Below are positions 35,113 to 47,890 of a stretch of 64,000 nucleotides of DNA, piece by piece. Below the pieces are notes generated by a model. That model was given only the letters and a program-made list of their open reading frames with translations. It made no database searches and had not been told where the DNA came from. Location of the stretch: contig JAJNNQ010000003.1 in assembly GCA_027886175.1 (NCBI GenBank), positions 7,355,501-7,419,500 of the forward strand, given 5' to 3'. The stretch is from Phylloscopus collybita. Lineage: Eukaryota; Chordata; Aves; Passeriformes; Phylloscopidae. The translations under genes and the position numbers were made by a program. Each line of letters begins with the position of its first letter. Position 1 is the first letter of the stretch.

Positions 35113-36640
35113 AATTCAAGAAGCAATAGTAGCAGCTACTGGGTGTTGTTAGCAATAGTTACTCTTCAGTGGTTGTATTGGCTTGTACTGTCAACTTTGT
35201 AGTTTGCAATATATTTTGTTCACATTTGAATTTCAAAAAAGAGGGAAGATATGACTGTGTTGTTGGAACCAATAGCACTGACCCAAGTCGTATGACAGAG
35301 ATAGTCCTTTGTAACCCTGGCCCATGTGAGGTGACTGTGTCCAGCTGTTCTTAAGCTGTTTATTCAGTTTCTTCTATCAGCACTCATGTATGTCACACTT
35401 ACATGACTTTTTTATATTACGTGACAATTTTATTGGTTTACTTGGATAGGAAAGTTTATATTGTCCTCCACAGTCGGTACTTTTACAGAGCTATCTTGGC
35501 TACCAAAGGCCCTGAGGAACAGGAAAATAAAATCCTGAGGTAAGCTGCATGGGTGTAAATGTAGAATGACTGTGTTTACCTCAGTGAAGCCAATGTGGGT
35601 ATGTAATGCTCTGCTAAAAAAGCTGAGTTTGACCCAATGTAACCAATATTGAAAACAGGTTTGATACTAAAGAGAGCCCTAAGTTCTTTTCTCAGGGGAA
35701 ATGCTGGTGTTGGCCATGGTGAGGCAGACACAAAATACTCCTGCTGGAGTCAATGGATTTCCTGGAGACATTGTTCAGCACCAACAGGGACAGAGCTTGG
35801 CTGTGCTGTGCCATGGACTCAGCCAGTGTATTAAATCATAAGGATTAGAATTCCAGTGGCAACATTCCAATGGATACATCGCAAGGCTCTTTACATACTC
35901 TGGTTCATAAAGTCCCTCCCTGTTGCACTTGCCACTGTTAGCAAATGTGTAAAATAGAAAGAAGAAATAACTGAAGAAATAAAAAACCCCTGGAACTTCT
36001 GTAGGGAGGTGTATGGGCACGCTGCCAGCATTGCTGGGATCTGGCTCCTGCTGGCACGGGAGAGCTGAAATACAGGGACAGCAGTATGTCCTTTTCCCAG
36101 ATCAGTCCTTCCCCATTCTGTGCCACCCCTCCTAACAAATAAACTCACCAGCGGTAATTTTTATGTGATGCTAATACCTAGCATAGAAACTTAGGTCAAG
36201 ACTTTCTGGAGGATCTTAGACCACTCAATCTGTTCCTTGCAGGAAGTTCAAGATGTGTCACATTGTTCTGACCATAAATATCTGAAAGTCCATCTTAAAT
36301 CAAGTTGGGTTCTCTGCCCCCACATTCTTGACCAGAAAGCTGATCCAGAATATCCCTCCATGAAAAATTTTGACCAACCAAATACAACAGCGAGTTTGTT
36401 CCAGTGGTATCTCCTTCCTTTTTAAACTTTGCTCTAAGTCAGTTTTTATAGAAGACCTGCACAATTGAACCTCAGCTCTGCCCTCCTATTCCATAGACTG
36501 CCCAGATATTTCCCGAGTCTTCTGGCATTATCCAATTGCACATTAAAATATCTCTGAAAAGCCAGTTCATCTCCTTCAGTGCTAGGAAATGCTTTTTTCT
36601 ATATAATGTTTCCTTTTTTAATAGCCTTCTAATAAATAAT
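35113..36640. other. Intergenic, no gene seen
   Basis: Unique-looking sequence with short chance frames. No recognised element. Confidence 0.65.
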
Positions 36641-36951
36641 GAGGGCTTACAAGACAGTCAGAGAGGGACTTTTGCCAAGGGCATGTAGAGACAGGACAAG
36701 GGGAAATGGCTTTAAACTGACAGGGGGCAGATTTAGATGAGGTATTAGGAAGACATTTTTGACTGTGAGGGTGGGGAGGCCCTGGCACAGGTTGCCCAGA
36801 GAAGCTGTGGCTGCCCCATCTCTGGAATTGTTCAAGGCTGGGTTGGATGGAAGCCTGCTCTGATGGAAAGTGTCCTGCCCATGGAAAGGTGTTGGAATGA
36901 GGTGATCTTTAAAGTCTCTTCCAACCCAAAGGTGCTGTGATTCTGTGATTT
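36641..36951 (+). mobile_element. CR1 LINE, 5'-truncated 3' end
   Basis: The plus strand keeps the CR1 ORF2 C terminus, with TVRV followed by W-x-RLPRE and APSLELFKAGLD. The 3' UTR follows, and the copy ends in the octamer-type tail GATTCTGTGATT. The 5' truncation and the octamer tail are both typical of CR1 retrotransposition. The ORF2 portion upstream is missing, so the copy is dead. Confidence 0.93.
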
Positions 36952-39900
36952 ACCTGTGATAACTGTGAGACTTCTGTAGGGTAATACAAAGTATTTAACT
37001 TGATCATAATGGTGATCAGAGAATCAACAAAAGACAGAAGGGAGAACAGAGTAGACGGAAAATATGGTGGAAGAACATCAGAATAATTTTTCATTGCAAA
37101 TGGACTAAAAGAAGGTGTACCTTTTTCTCAGTTTTCATATTCTTTTTTATCATCATATTTTATTCCCTACTCAGAACATCAAAGTCAAAACAAGCACATG
37201 GATATGTCTTTATTTCCCCTCATTTTCATTTAATATACAATATTTGAGGGCATTCGACTTTCTGCTTTTTATTTGCAGTCAGCAATCAAAAAAGTATTTT
37301 CACTGTATTATTAAAAACTGGAAAATAAATACTATATTTTTAATCTTAAGCGTTTTAAAAATGGAAGGAGATACCAGTGAGTGTCAGTAAGTCTAGCTCT
37401 AAGTTGCTTGTGTTGACATACTGCTGAAGGCTAAAAACAGCTTATACAGATTTTATTTGTTTATAGGGCAAATTATAAAATGTTCCACTGAAATAAGTAA
37501 TGACAATTTTTGTCTACATAAATGTGCATGTAAATGTAATGATGTTTGTTGTCATTTCAACATGACTGCCATTATTGAAATAGAAGAGCCAGTACTAATT
37601 CTTGCTGTCATATTTCTTAAAAAATGAAAATAAGGCATTTAAAGAAGCGTCAAGGTTTTCAGTGTAGATCATTCATCTCCTGCATGCTCTTAGAATAACA
37701 CCCTCAGCAAAACAGACAGACAAAAGCTAACCAGAGTTCTGCTCTCTAATCTTTTTAAGAAACATACATTTGAAGATATTTTCCAACTTCAGAGTGTTCT
37801 GGAACTCAACAAGACCTTAATGAACAAGATGTGAAGTTTTGTCATTGTCTTAAAGGTTGTGTAACCTGTGCACAGGGTAAAAACCTGCAAAAGTCTGCCT
37901 TTGATCTCATCAGCCAAAAGAAATTCTTCTCTTTTGTAGCTGAATACTTGGATGTGCTGTGCTGTGCTGTGCTCTCAAGGTGCCCACCCTACTGTGGGCT
38001 TCTCCAGGATAATAATTGACAGCAACATGCAAGCCAAAACTTCCTTGACACTTGAGCTTCTGTGTGAGTTGAACATAACACTTCTTTTTAAAAACTCCTT
38101 GGAATTTGTTCCTTTTTCCCCCCTTCCCTGATCAGTCCTTGTCCATGGCCAGTTGGCTTCAGCATGATTAGGAAAGGAATTGAAAAGTGTCATTACTAGA
38201 TAATAATGACTCTTTTGAGTAGGTTATATGGCTGAGTAGATTTAAGAGTTGAGAAATCTTGAATTCTAACCTTGCCTCTTCTACCAAAGTGGCACAAGAC
38301 CCCAGACAGGGGTGGCAGGGAGGGTGGTGTTCTTTGAAGCAACATCCTAATTTTTTGTGCCTAAGCAGCCATGTCTCTAAAATGCCTGAGTATTCACACA
38401 GCTTGAAAACAATTTCAGCTTAAAACTGCAAGCATGCAAAGTCTTTGAAATGAGATGCCTTACATGTTCCAGAAATGAAAAGCCGAGTTTGAAGCATTTC
38501 CTTTTCTCCATGCCTCAGTTTCCCCCAGGTTCCAGCAGAATGAGACAGAACCTATGACAGGAGGGTAAGAGGGATACTAATTTCCTAATATCCATGAGAG
38601 GCTTTGGATATGTGAATGATATTAAATATTACCATGTGCTTTTCCATTCCAGGGACTCACAAAGTGTTTTGCAGTGGGACAGGCAGCAGTCCCTGCACCA
38701 CACTAGAACACATTCAATGGCAATTTCTGCAAGGTAGGGGCTCCCCCTTTCCAGTGACTTTCTGGAGCAGCAGAGCACAGTCAGGGATACAAGGCTGTTT
38801 CCCTCATGGAGTAGAAAGCTGGCAGGTGAAACTGCAGGTTCAGCTGAGCCCAGGAGCTCTGTGCTGTGTTCTGTCTACGTTAATCCAACAGAGCTTTTGC
38901 TAACTACAAAATACATCTCTAAGAGATAGGCAAACACAAAACCACACAAAGTTATGAGTCTTATTTTGGGAAAATAGTTCTGATAGAGGTCCTAGACATA
39001 GCTCTGATCATAAAACTCAGGAAAAATATTGGAAAAGTTTTCTTCTTCCCTTTTAAATTGATTGACTCCCCAGACTCTGCTTTAATTATTCATGCAGATG
39101 ATGCGGTGTTTTGTGCAGCGGTTTCTGGGAATGCAGCACCACGGAGCGCTCCCTGGTTGTTACTGTCATCACAAACTGCCCACCATCCCTCGTCTTATGT
39201 AAATTTAATTCCAAACACACCACTTCATGCTTTATTATCTCACAACAGCAATTGCATTTGGCCCTTTGATTCATCTGTGGAGAATGCATTATGAAGCAAA
39301 GCATAAATATCATAAAATGGTTAGTTCATGGGGCTTCTAATTTCAGGAACATCACAAAATGCTAATTCGTAGACTTCATACTAGCACAAAAAATATATTT
39401 CGGTGGATGTCGTGAGGGTAAATCCCTGCTTTCGTCCTTCACTTGGAAAATGCTGCAGCTTAAAGAAACTTAAAAGCTCTAATAAAACTTAGAGCAAACT
39501 AACTTGCTGGCACGTTCAGCTACACTTCATTGTATTCTGAGTTAAAAAAAAAAAATAAATGTGTAGAGGCTTCAACATAGTCCAGAATGGAACTAAAATA
39601 AAGAAAGAACAAGTTGCATTTCCTTCTCTTTACCTGTCATATATTATGGGGTGCAGCTGCTTCCCTGTTGGTGCAGTTCTTCATAAAAAGTGGTGAAACT
39701 GCACCTACCCGGTTATTTGCTAATGGTAATGGTACTGAACCGCAGCAAAATCAACTCAGTTTTACCAAGTGTTGTTCAAGAAAGAGAAAAGGCAGTTCCT
39801 TTAGGCAGAAGCATCTGTGTGCATTTCCACGTGGGGATTGTGGGCTGGGAGAAAAGAGCACATTGAGTAGAAAACATGAAGTACACTGCTTACAAACACC

Positions 39901-40816
39901 ACTCTTGTTCAGTGCTTTTTCACTTTATGATGTGTGTGTGAAAACTTCATCCACAGATGTTGCTCCATCAATTTGTCCCTCGTTTCAAAAATAACCCATT
40001 TTGAAGACGCATAGGCTAGGCAGATACAGAGGTTCATTTTGGCTGGAATGTAACACCATAAGTGGCAGGAAAAGTTTAGGCAAAATTCCCCAGCTGTTAG
40101 AGGTGAGTGTGGGGTGAGCCTGTGTGAAGGCACAAGGGGATTGAGGTGGGCTGCAAAGCTGGCTGGGCTGGATCTGGGCCACCACTTACACAGCCCATCA
40201 ATAGGTGTTAGTGCCTTGGTAGAATTTATGAAGTGATCTTTGCAGAAGATCATTTCCTTTTCAGCAGTTACCAAGCCAGGATGCTGAATGCTACTTTTCA
40301 ATTTGCTGGCTAATTTACACTTAATACCTCTTTTTCTGCATTTTAACAAATATGTCATGATATTTAGTGTTTGTACCTTCCCAGCAGCAACCAAAGGTCA
40401 TTTCTGTGTCCATGAAAAGCCCTCCATAATGAACAGCTGTGTGTGAGCTAATTTAGTTCATTGGAGAAAGCCTGAATCCTTGGGACTCCTGCCTGCTGCC
40501 CTGAAGGAGCAATCTTTAGCCCATCCCCAAAACATGCCACACTCCTCATGTCTCCTTTGGTCCACTCATCTGCCTTGTGAGGATGGAGGTTGCATTTTAG
40601 TCCTGTTGGCATGGCAATTTGGGGCCAATTTTGTTAGCTTCTGCTTTTCTTGTCCATTAATTATAAAACTTTTCTCAAATCAGAATTAAATCATTTTATT
40701 CCACAACAAAATTTGTCAACAGTTTTTGTGTCACTTTCCATGTAACTGGTAACTGCTGTCCTGGTAACTAGCACAGCAAGTTCAGCCTGTGGATGTGTGT
40801 ATGGATGTGGTTCTTT

Positions 40817-40817
<1 letters not shown>
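36952..40817. other. Intergenic, no gene seen
   Basis: It includes a (GTGCT)4 run at 37954-37973 and a candidate conserved block at 39060-39440 (see findings). Frames of up to 161 codons near 39.9-40.4 kb have no recognisable domain. Confidence 0.65.

Positions 40818-40863
<46 letters not shown>
40818..40863. repeat. Uninterrupted A46 homopolymer
   Basis: Forty-six A in a row. The preceding sequence does not resemble a processed gene copy or a known LINE end, so its origin is unclear. The true length is uncertain in any assembly. Confidence 0.95.
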
Positions 40864-40867
<4 letters not shown>

Positions 40868-43800
40868 AATTTACCTAATTTTTTTTCATGTTTCTGGAAG
40901 TATAAATCTGAAGTAATCTGCTCTTAACTATAATTTTAACATTAAACCCTACATTGTTTTCTAGCCCATGCTCAGAATTACTTGAAAATTAATTGTTAGA
41001 TCATTGACTGATTGAACCTCCTTTTGCTGAAGTGCACAGAGATCTATTGATTTATCATAGTGAGGATATATTTCATTGTCTCTCAAGACCATTTATGAAG
41101 CAGGGCCATTGTATTCCTCAGTAGGAATTCTGATAAATGGACATCCTGCAGTCAGTTGTATTTACATATGTAAGTAGGAAAACACTAGCTAATCCAATTT
41201 TTTATATATATTTTGAAGTGGAGATGATAGCAATTGCAAGAGGGCAGAAATTGAATCCTGCACCTAGTGCAGGCAGCACTATTTTTTTTAGATTTTGGAG
41301 CACGCTTTCTTAGGATCAGAACATTTCTTTGTGTAATGTGGCAACCTTGATTTTTGTAATGGCTATCAAAACTGTTGAGTTTGTAATTTTAGTCTTGACA
41401 AATCGTCATCATTATTTACTCTTAGATGAATAATTTAGATATGTTACTTTTATGAAGACTGGAAGGAAAATTGAGTCTGTATCTCCAACACCAGCAGAGA
41501 CTTTGTAAATTGTATTAGGATGGAGTTTCTGAAATCCGGTCAGTGCTGTAGATTATTTTATGTATGAATGGAAAAAGGTGAAGTATATTTATTGCAAGGT
41601 GCATTTAAATTTTCAAACCTGTAGGTAAACTGTAACTTCTTAATATTAATAACATTGCACTGGTAGGAAAACACACTTGCTCACCTTTTGTTTTTATATT
41701 TTCTTTAATTTTGGATATTGCAAACAACATAGGCATGGAAAGCCATAATAGCCCGTGATTTCTAATATTGGGTAAAGCACAAATATAAAATATACTTGAA
41801 GCTCAGCTCTAAGTAGATTATAAACATTTAATATAGAATGTTATCATAATATTCAGAGCACCAAATTGCAGACTTCTGTCACCCACTTTCAGGCATGCTT
41901 CTGAAGATCATAGTTAATTCTGCTGATTTATGGTAATGCTGTAGCACTATCATATGCAGCATCAGAAACCACTAACAAGCTTAGTATAAGCTTGGACTGA
42001 AATGGTTTGAGGTTTAAATTTCTGTAACGATTATAAACTAGAGGGAGTGAAATCCCACTTCAGCAAAAAAATAAAAGTGTCTTGTTACAATTCAATATTG
42101 CATCCTCTCTCTCCCCCTCTCATTCCAACCCCCCCTTACTTTCTCTTCTCTCTTTAGCTTCTCTGAGGAGCCATATTTGAGAAAAGTAATTTTAAATTGT
42201 GACTGGCATTTTTAAATTTAAAAATAATCCTTTTTGTATGGTAATGCGCTTTATAATTAGGAGACACAATGCCAGCATTTATTAGAAGTAGAAAAAAAGC
42301 TCAGCTGAAAAGTATTAAAATCAACTAGATTTTTTTTGCCCATTTCATTTGAAATGATAGCTATTTATAAAACAAATCTGATGACTTTGCCATCCCTTTC
42401 CATAAACATTTTAATAACATGTGTCATATTTGACTGTCTCAGGGATACTGTGGACTGCAATTACCATAAATTTGTTTCAAAACTCACTTTTAACATAGGG
42501 TTAACAGGAAGGTGTGCAAAGACAAAATGTGATGAACCAGAACTTTAAGGAATGTAAATCACAGTGCTGTTGCTCCAAAATCCAGTCAAAGGAACTGCAT
42601 GAACTTGGAGCTGTTGGGAATCTGCCTTTGGTTGTTCCTGCAGACACTGGGCCCCTCTCTCCTGTGCCTTTGTGAGAGCTGTGCTCAGGGGCCATTTCTG
42701 GCAAAGGGCTGATGCTCTACAGCAAATACAGAACTTCAGGAACCCAGTCATGGGTTTAGACAATGTACAGATTCCCCACTCCCATCAGCCAAGATTGCTT
42801 TATCTCTCTTTAGCTATATGAAAACGTAAAAATTGCCCAAGCTGTTGAAAGGATTTGAAATGTTTATGTTGCGGACATCAAATTTGATAGAAAGAATGAA
42901 ATAATTATTTCTGAGTATCAAATCTTAAAGAAGGATGGGTTTAAGTTATCTCAGTTTAGGCAGGTAAAAAGATTACAAACCACCGCTGCCATCCCTCCCA
43001 TTTCTTTCATCAAAAGTCCTTTCATCAAAATTAAGGTCAAGTAAAACATTGCAAGGAAAATAAGCTACATTTCTCCTATTTTTTGTGAAGCTTGTACTGA
43101 ACTGATTGTTCTATCTTGGGGCAACCTATTTGATTTTGTAGAGTTCTGTTAATTGTTTCTTATCTATTAGAAAACAAATCATTAGGAAACAACAGTGGTA
43201 GCTTTATTATATTGGGTCAAATTCAGGCATAGCTCTTGACATCAGTGGGAAATTTGTGAAGTCAAGTTCTTTGTGATTTATGGAAGCTAAGCTACATCTT
43301 ATTTCCAGTAATCCTAATTGTATCTCCATATTGCCTTTCTCATTCCAGATGCTTAAAAAGAGGTGTTGTGAGTTAAACAAAACTCATAATCATTTGCACT
43401 ATCACCTTTTTCCAAGTAAATTGTAGAATTTTTCATCTGAATCCAACAGTAGCTGACTGTATGGCAGTGAGTTTTGCCCTCATGGTGGGGAAATTGGTGC
43501 AGCCACCAAACACGTCACACGTTCAGAGTCCACGAGAATCATGGGCTCACATGCTTCAGCACATCTCTGTTTAAAGAGGCACGTGGAACCCACTGCCTGT
43601 CTCTGGAACAGCTGAGAAAGGCAATCAGCTCTTCTGGGATCTGAACCTGAGTCTCCAAGTTGTTCAGTTGCTTTGCACCTCCCGCCAAGGCCACTAATGC
43701 ATCCAATGGTCAAAGATTTTACTGTAAAACCAGATCTAATGGGTCCTGTTTCTTTTCCTCCATCAGCCTAGCAGAGATGTGAGAAGGAACCCACCAGGTT

Positions 43801-46800
43801 CTGTTAAGATTTGGGAGGGCTCATCATCTGGTGCTGAAATACTGACTCCACATGCTAGAGCTTTCTTTTCAGGATGTCACTCTCCCGCCTCCACACTCAC
43901 CACCAAACAAACATAGAAATCTACTACTGTTCTCCCCATGCACTCCATTTTCTTCCAATCTGAGAGCCATTTGTGTGTATAATTGAAAATTAGCAGTGCA
44001 GCTGTTTGAAGAGAGTAATTTATCACAGCACATTGTTCGCTCCTGACACTTTAGACCTGGCTCTAACAAGGCAGTGGTTGCTGGGGGTTGAGCTGCAGAA
44101 AGTGATTCGGCTGTAATGCCGCGTTTCCCCTGCTTTGTTGCTAATTGTAGCCTCTTTTTCTCCATTGAATTGGGAGTTGAGTAAAAGAGCTTGTTTGCTC
44201 TGTGCGACGAGGCTGCCAGGGCCGCTTGGGCTATTATCACAAGATACTCTTGATCTTTTGAAAAGCAGGAAATAGAATTTTTCTCCAACAGGGAAAGTAA
44301 TTTGCGATGCGTCCATTAGTTCTTCATTAAAGCAAGATTAAATTGCACGGCAAATCACATCTGTGTTTGGATGATTAAAGGGTGGCATTTTAGAGGCCAA
44401 AACTAATTACTAGCCAAAATGAATGGGAGTGAAAAAACAGTCATGTTTTTACATTAGATAGTGTGGCTTGTAATTAGATTCAAGCTAATTCCACTATTTC
44501 TTCTCATTTAATGAGATGAGCCTGTCCTCATCTTTTTCTAGGCCATGCTAACAGCCCCAAATGTATAATTTTGATAATACTGAGAGTTTACTTTATTGAA
44601 ATTTCTTAGCTACCTGCCACAAGTGACTGTTCTGTCTAGTGGTGCTTCATTATACATCAACACAAGCTACTGTGCATGGCCCAAGCAATATGTCAGGCAA
44701 TCTCTGTACATTTATATATGTGTGCATTTACACAGCTATGAGTTCATGTGTTTATAGATGCACACACATAAATCCAATGCCCGTGGCATGTGCACGTATT
44801 CTTGTCAGATCATTACAGAAATGTTTGAAAGAGTGGGGAAGAAAAGGAAGGGAGCTCTTTCCATATCCAGAGAGTACAAATCTCCACAAAAAATTCCTTT
44901 AATTATGGAGGTTTGTGGAGGTAGTTTTTCTTTAGACTTGAGAAGAAGGAGGTAAATAGAGGCATCAAGTGGTGAGTGATTGAAATAACACAGTTATTTA
45001 CTACATTTAAAACAAAATGAGGTTTTGCTTGTTATTACAGCAATAACTCTCAGTAGATCGTTGGAACTGATAGCTAATTCTAAATGGCCAAGTAATTCAT
45101 TGACTTTAGGATATATTGTGTTCCTAAGATCAAAATTTCTTTTTTCTCATAAAGAGATGCTGCCAATGAAATATGGTGCTATTTCTTCTTTTTTTTGGGT
45201 TCCTGTATTGAGAAGGAAGGAGGTATAAAGGGCCACAAATTGGACAAATATGAGGCCCAGAGTACAGATATTGTCCCTTGATTCTTCTCCTTGGGCATCC
45301 TCTAGAAAACAATAGGTTTTTAACAATAGGGCTTTTTAACAATAGTTACCTTTTCCATAAAATTTCAGTGCAGTTGAGAGAGAGACCCAGGCATGGCCAA
45401 GTGTCTGTTCATAGACCTCAGGTAAACACACTGCTGGGGGGTGTTGAGAGGTACCTGGAGCAGGGCAGAGGGGAAGGAAAAGTTCAAAGACTAATTGATA
45501 GTAGGCCTGTTCTACAAAATCTTCTGGCTGTTGGTTTATTTTTGTGAGCTAAGTATGGGTATGTTAATACCTTTAGTGTAAGTGTGTAATCAGTCAATTG
45601 CAGGGACTTAAGTACCCTCTTTTGAGCATACATTTGATGAATAAGTGGAGTGTGTATTTCCTTCTACTCCAGTTCCCAAACTGGTTTTTTTTTTAGAGAT
45701 CACCAACGCCATTCTAAAGGGAATTTGCCTTTGTCTATCCTTACTATTCCCTGAATCTTTGCTGTTGGTCACAGACAGGAGACAGAACTACAGAAGAGAC
45801 CTTTCATTCCTTGATATTTAATAATCTTTATTAAATTCTTATGTTCTTGGCACTCTCTGGTGGATTAGTCACTGCAGGATGCCCCAAATATACCATCATG
45901 GTGGACTGGTGAAAAGGCTATAAACTGATTTATATTGTAGAGCTGTACTTTGATAAAGTACTCACTTGAGCAACATCAAAGAGTTCCCAGTACTTTCAAA
46001 ATGCTTTTCATCCTCACTAATATATTAGGGCATTTTTTCCTAATTTTCCCTTCCATGCCTTACTCTCTCCTGTGAAACTTAGAAGAGTCAACAGTGGTCC
46101 ATTTGCTGTCTGCATTATTTTCACTGGATTATTGATTTATGTTCACTATATCAGATTTCCATTAAAGATGATACTGCTAAATAAGAGCCATGGAACTGCC
46201 TCCTGGCACAATACCACAGGGGCCATTAAGCTTGCTTCTGATTAATTTTTAGAGATTTGGGGTTTCTTCTAGAGAAGCAATGATCTATTCCAACATAGCC
46301 AATTTCATCTGAATTTATTACCGACATTATGTAAAGAAATTGTGGAAGTAATGCAGAAGTTCCAGCAAAGGAGAAGGTGAGCTTCTTGACTGCAAATTGA
46401 AAATACAGAGCAGTCAAGTTCCCCTTGACCATGGAGTCCTTTCCTTCTTCTCACTTAGGAACTTGCCAACAACTTAGCCAAAGGGACTGGCTTCATTGTG
46501 CTCTGCCCTATGAGAGTTCTTTTCAAAGATTACTTGTAGTTGCATCCCAGTCTGCTAGTTGTTGCTTTTGTCTCCTGAGATTTCCAATATTAATTTGGGT
46601 TATTTTCTTGATTTTTTTGCTTGTTTGTTTGATTTTAGTCTGATTAGAATGAGATTTTAGTGACTCAGGTCTCCACCTGGAGATTGGTTTAGTGTTCTTG
46701 ATTAATGCACATGAGACTCATGGCTTAGTTTTAAAGATTATTAAATATCAGTGTAATAATCAGGAGTTGCACTTGGCAGAGTTTTAAAAATTTTAAAGTT

Positions 46801-47345
46801 ATAGAACTATTTTGTTACATGCATAACATAATATTCACATTACGTCTTTCTGCTGCAGTCCACATAGATCAATAACATAGATGGAAAGCTTGGTATTTTG
46901 AGTATTTAATCTAAAATACTTTTCTCTGTTCTTTTAGGGACCCATGCCATTGCACCTGCATTTGAATTCTCCTGATTATAGGGAGCCTTGCTTGCTAAAA
47001 CAATGAGATAAATGTGTTCATTTATCATTACTTGTACCCAGAAGAACTATGACTGACGTTCCTGCAGGTATTCTGGCAAGCTAAAAGGTTTCTTACAGCT
47101 AATAGGAGGGACTAAGATTCACTTGAAGACAGAAGGGTTCTATTTTGCTCTAAAGACAACTTACATTTTCTAAATTGGGGATTGCAGATTTCAAAACTTT
47201 TCTAAGCCCTCTGCTGACCTTGAACACTTCCTGCAATAATGGAACCAAAGTCTGCAATAACAAGCCTTACATACTGCTTCAAAATCACTTACACATTCTG
47301 TACTTTTGGCTTCGTAACACAGTCCTTTAAATCAGTGTATGCAGC
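40864..47345. other. Intergenic, no gene seen
   Basis: AT-rich, unique-looking DNA with a pyrimidine-rich tract at about 42101-42160. A candidate conserved block with retained CpGs lies at 44040-44540 (see findings). No exon is recognised. Confidence 0.65.
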
Positions 47346-47890
47346 TGTGGTGGGTTAACCCCAGCCAGCAACTCAGCCCCACACAGGTGCTCATTCATCC
47401 CCTGCAGTGTGATGGGGGAGAGAATCAGAGGGTAAAGGAGACATAAACCCATGGGTTGAGATGAAGACAATTTAAAGGGTAAAGCAAAAGCTGCATTCTA
47501 AAGCAAAGCAAAAGAAGAATTAATTCCCCACTTCCCATGGGCAGCTGTTCAGCCATCTCCAGGAGAGCAGGGCTCCATCAGCTGTGACCCAGGGAGACAA
47601 ATGCCATCACTCTGAGCAGCCCCTGTTCCTTCTCCTCTCTCCAGCTTTACATGATGAGCATGATGCCACATGGGCTGGGATATCCCTCGGGTCAGTTGGG
47701 ATCAGCTGTCCCAGCTTTGTCCCCTCCCAGGCTCTTGTGCCCCCCCAGCGCCCTCACTGTTGGGATGGGGTGAGGAGCAGGAAGGGCCTTGGCTCTGTGC
47801 AAGCCCTGCCCAGCCAGAGCTAAAATATCCCTGTATTGCCTGCACTGTTCCAGCACAAACCCCAAACACAGCCCTATACTAAGCATAAGT
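47346..47890 (-). mobile_element. Solo LTR of an avian endogenous retrovirus
   Basis: The plus strand starts TGTGGTGGGTTAACCCCAGC, the reverse complement of the CA-ended 3' terminus of a very common avian LTR. Internal landmarks follow in order on the minus strand: a segment with ATGGCTGAACAGCTGCCC, CTGGGAGGGGACAAAG and TTTGGGGTTTGTGCTGGAAC. The TATA-like region is decayed. The far terminus (around 47890) has lost a clear TG end, and no gag, pol or env remnant lies on either side, so this is a solo or truncated LTR. The class is not certain. Confidence 0.85.

Noticed and set aside
34854..35126. 90-codon lysine/glutamate-rich frame on the minus strand
   Set aside because: It is the translation of the poly(T)/(CTT) tract.
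36647..36835. 62-codon frame on the minus strand
   Set aside because: It is antisense to the CR1 fragment; the sense coding remnant is on the plus strand.
38505..38530. ATGCCTCAGTTTCCCCC, similar to a MIR SINE core word
   Set aside because: Only one short word matches and the flanks do not follow the consensus.
39909..40394. 161-codon frame on the minus strand
   Set aside because: No domain, no splice context and mixed composition. A frame of this length is expected by chance in 48 kb read in six frames.
43869..44316. 139-codon and 97-codon frames on the minus strand
   Set aside because: They overlap in different frames, and the block looks more like non-coding conserved DNA than a gene.
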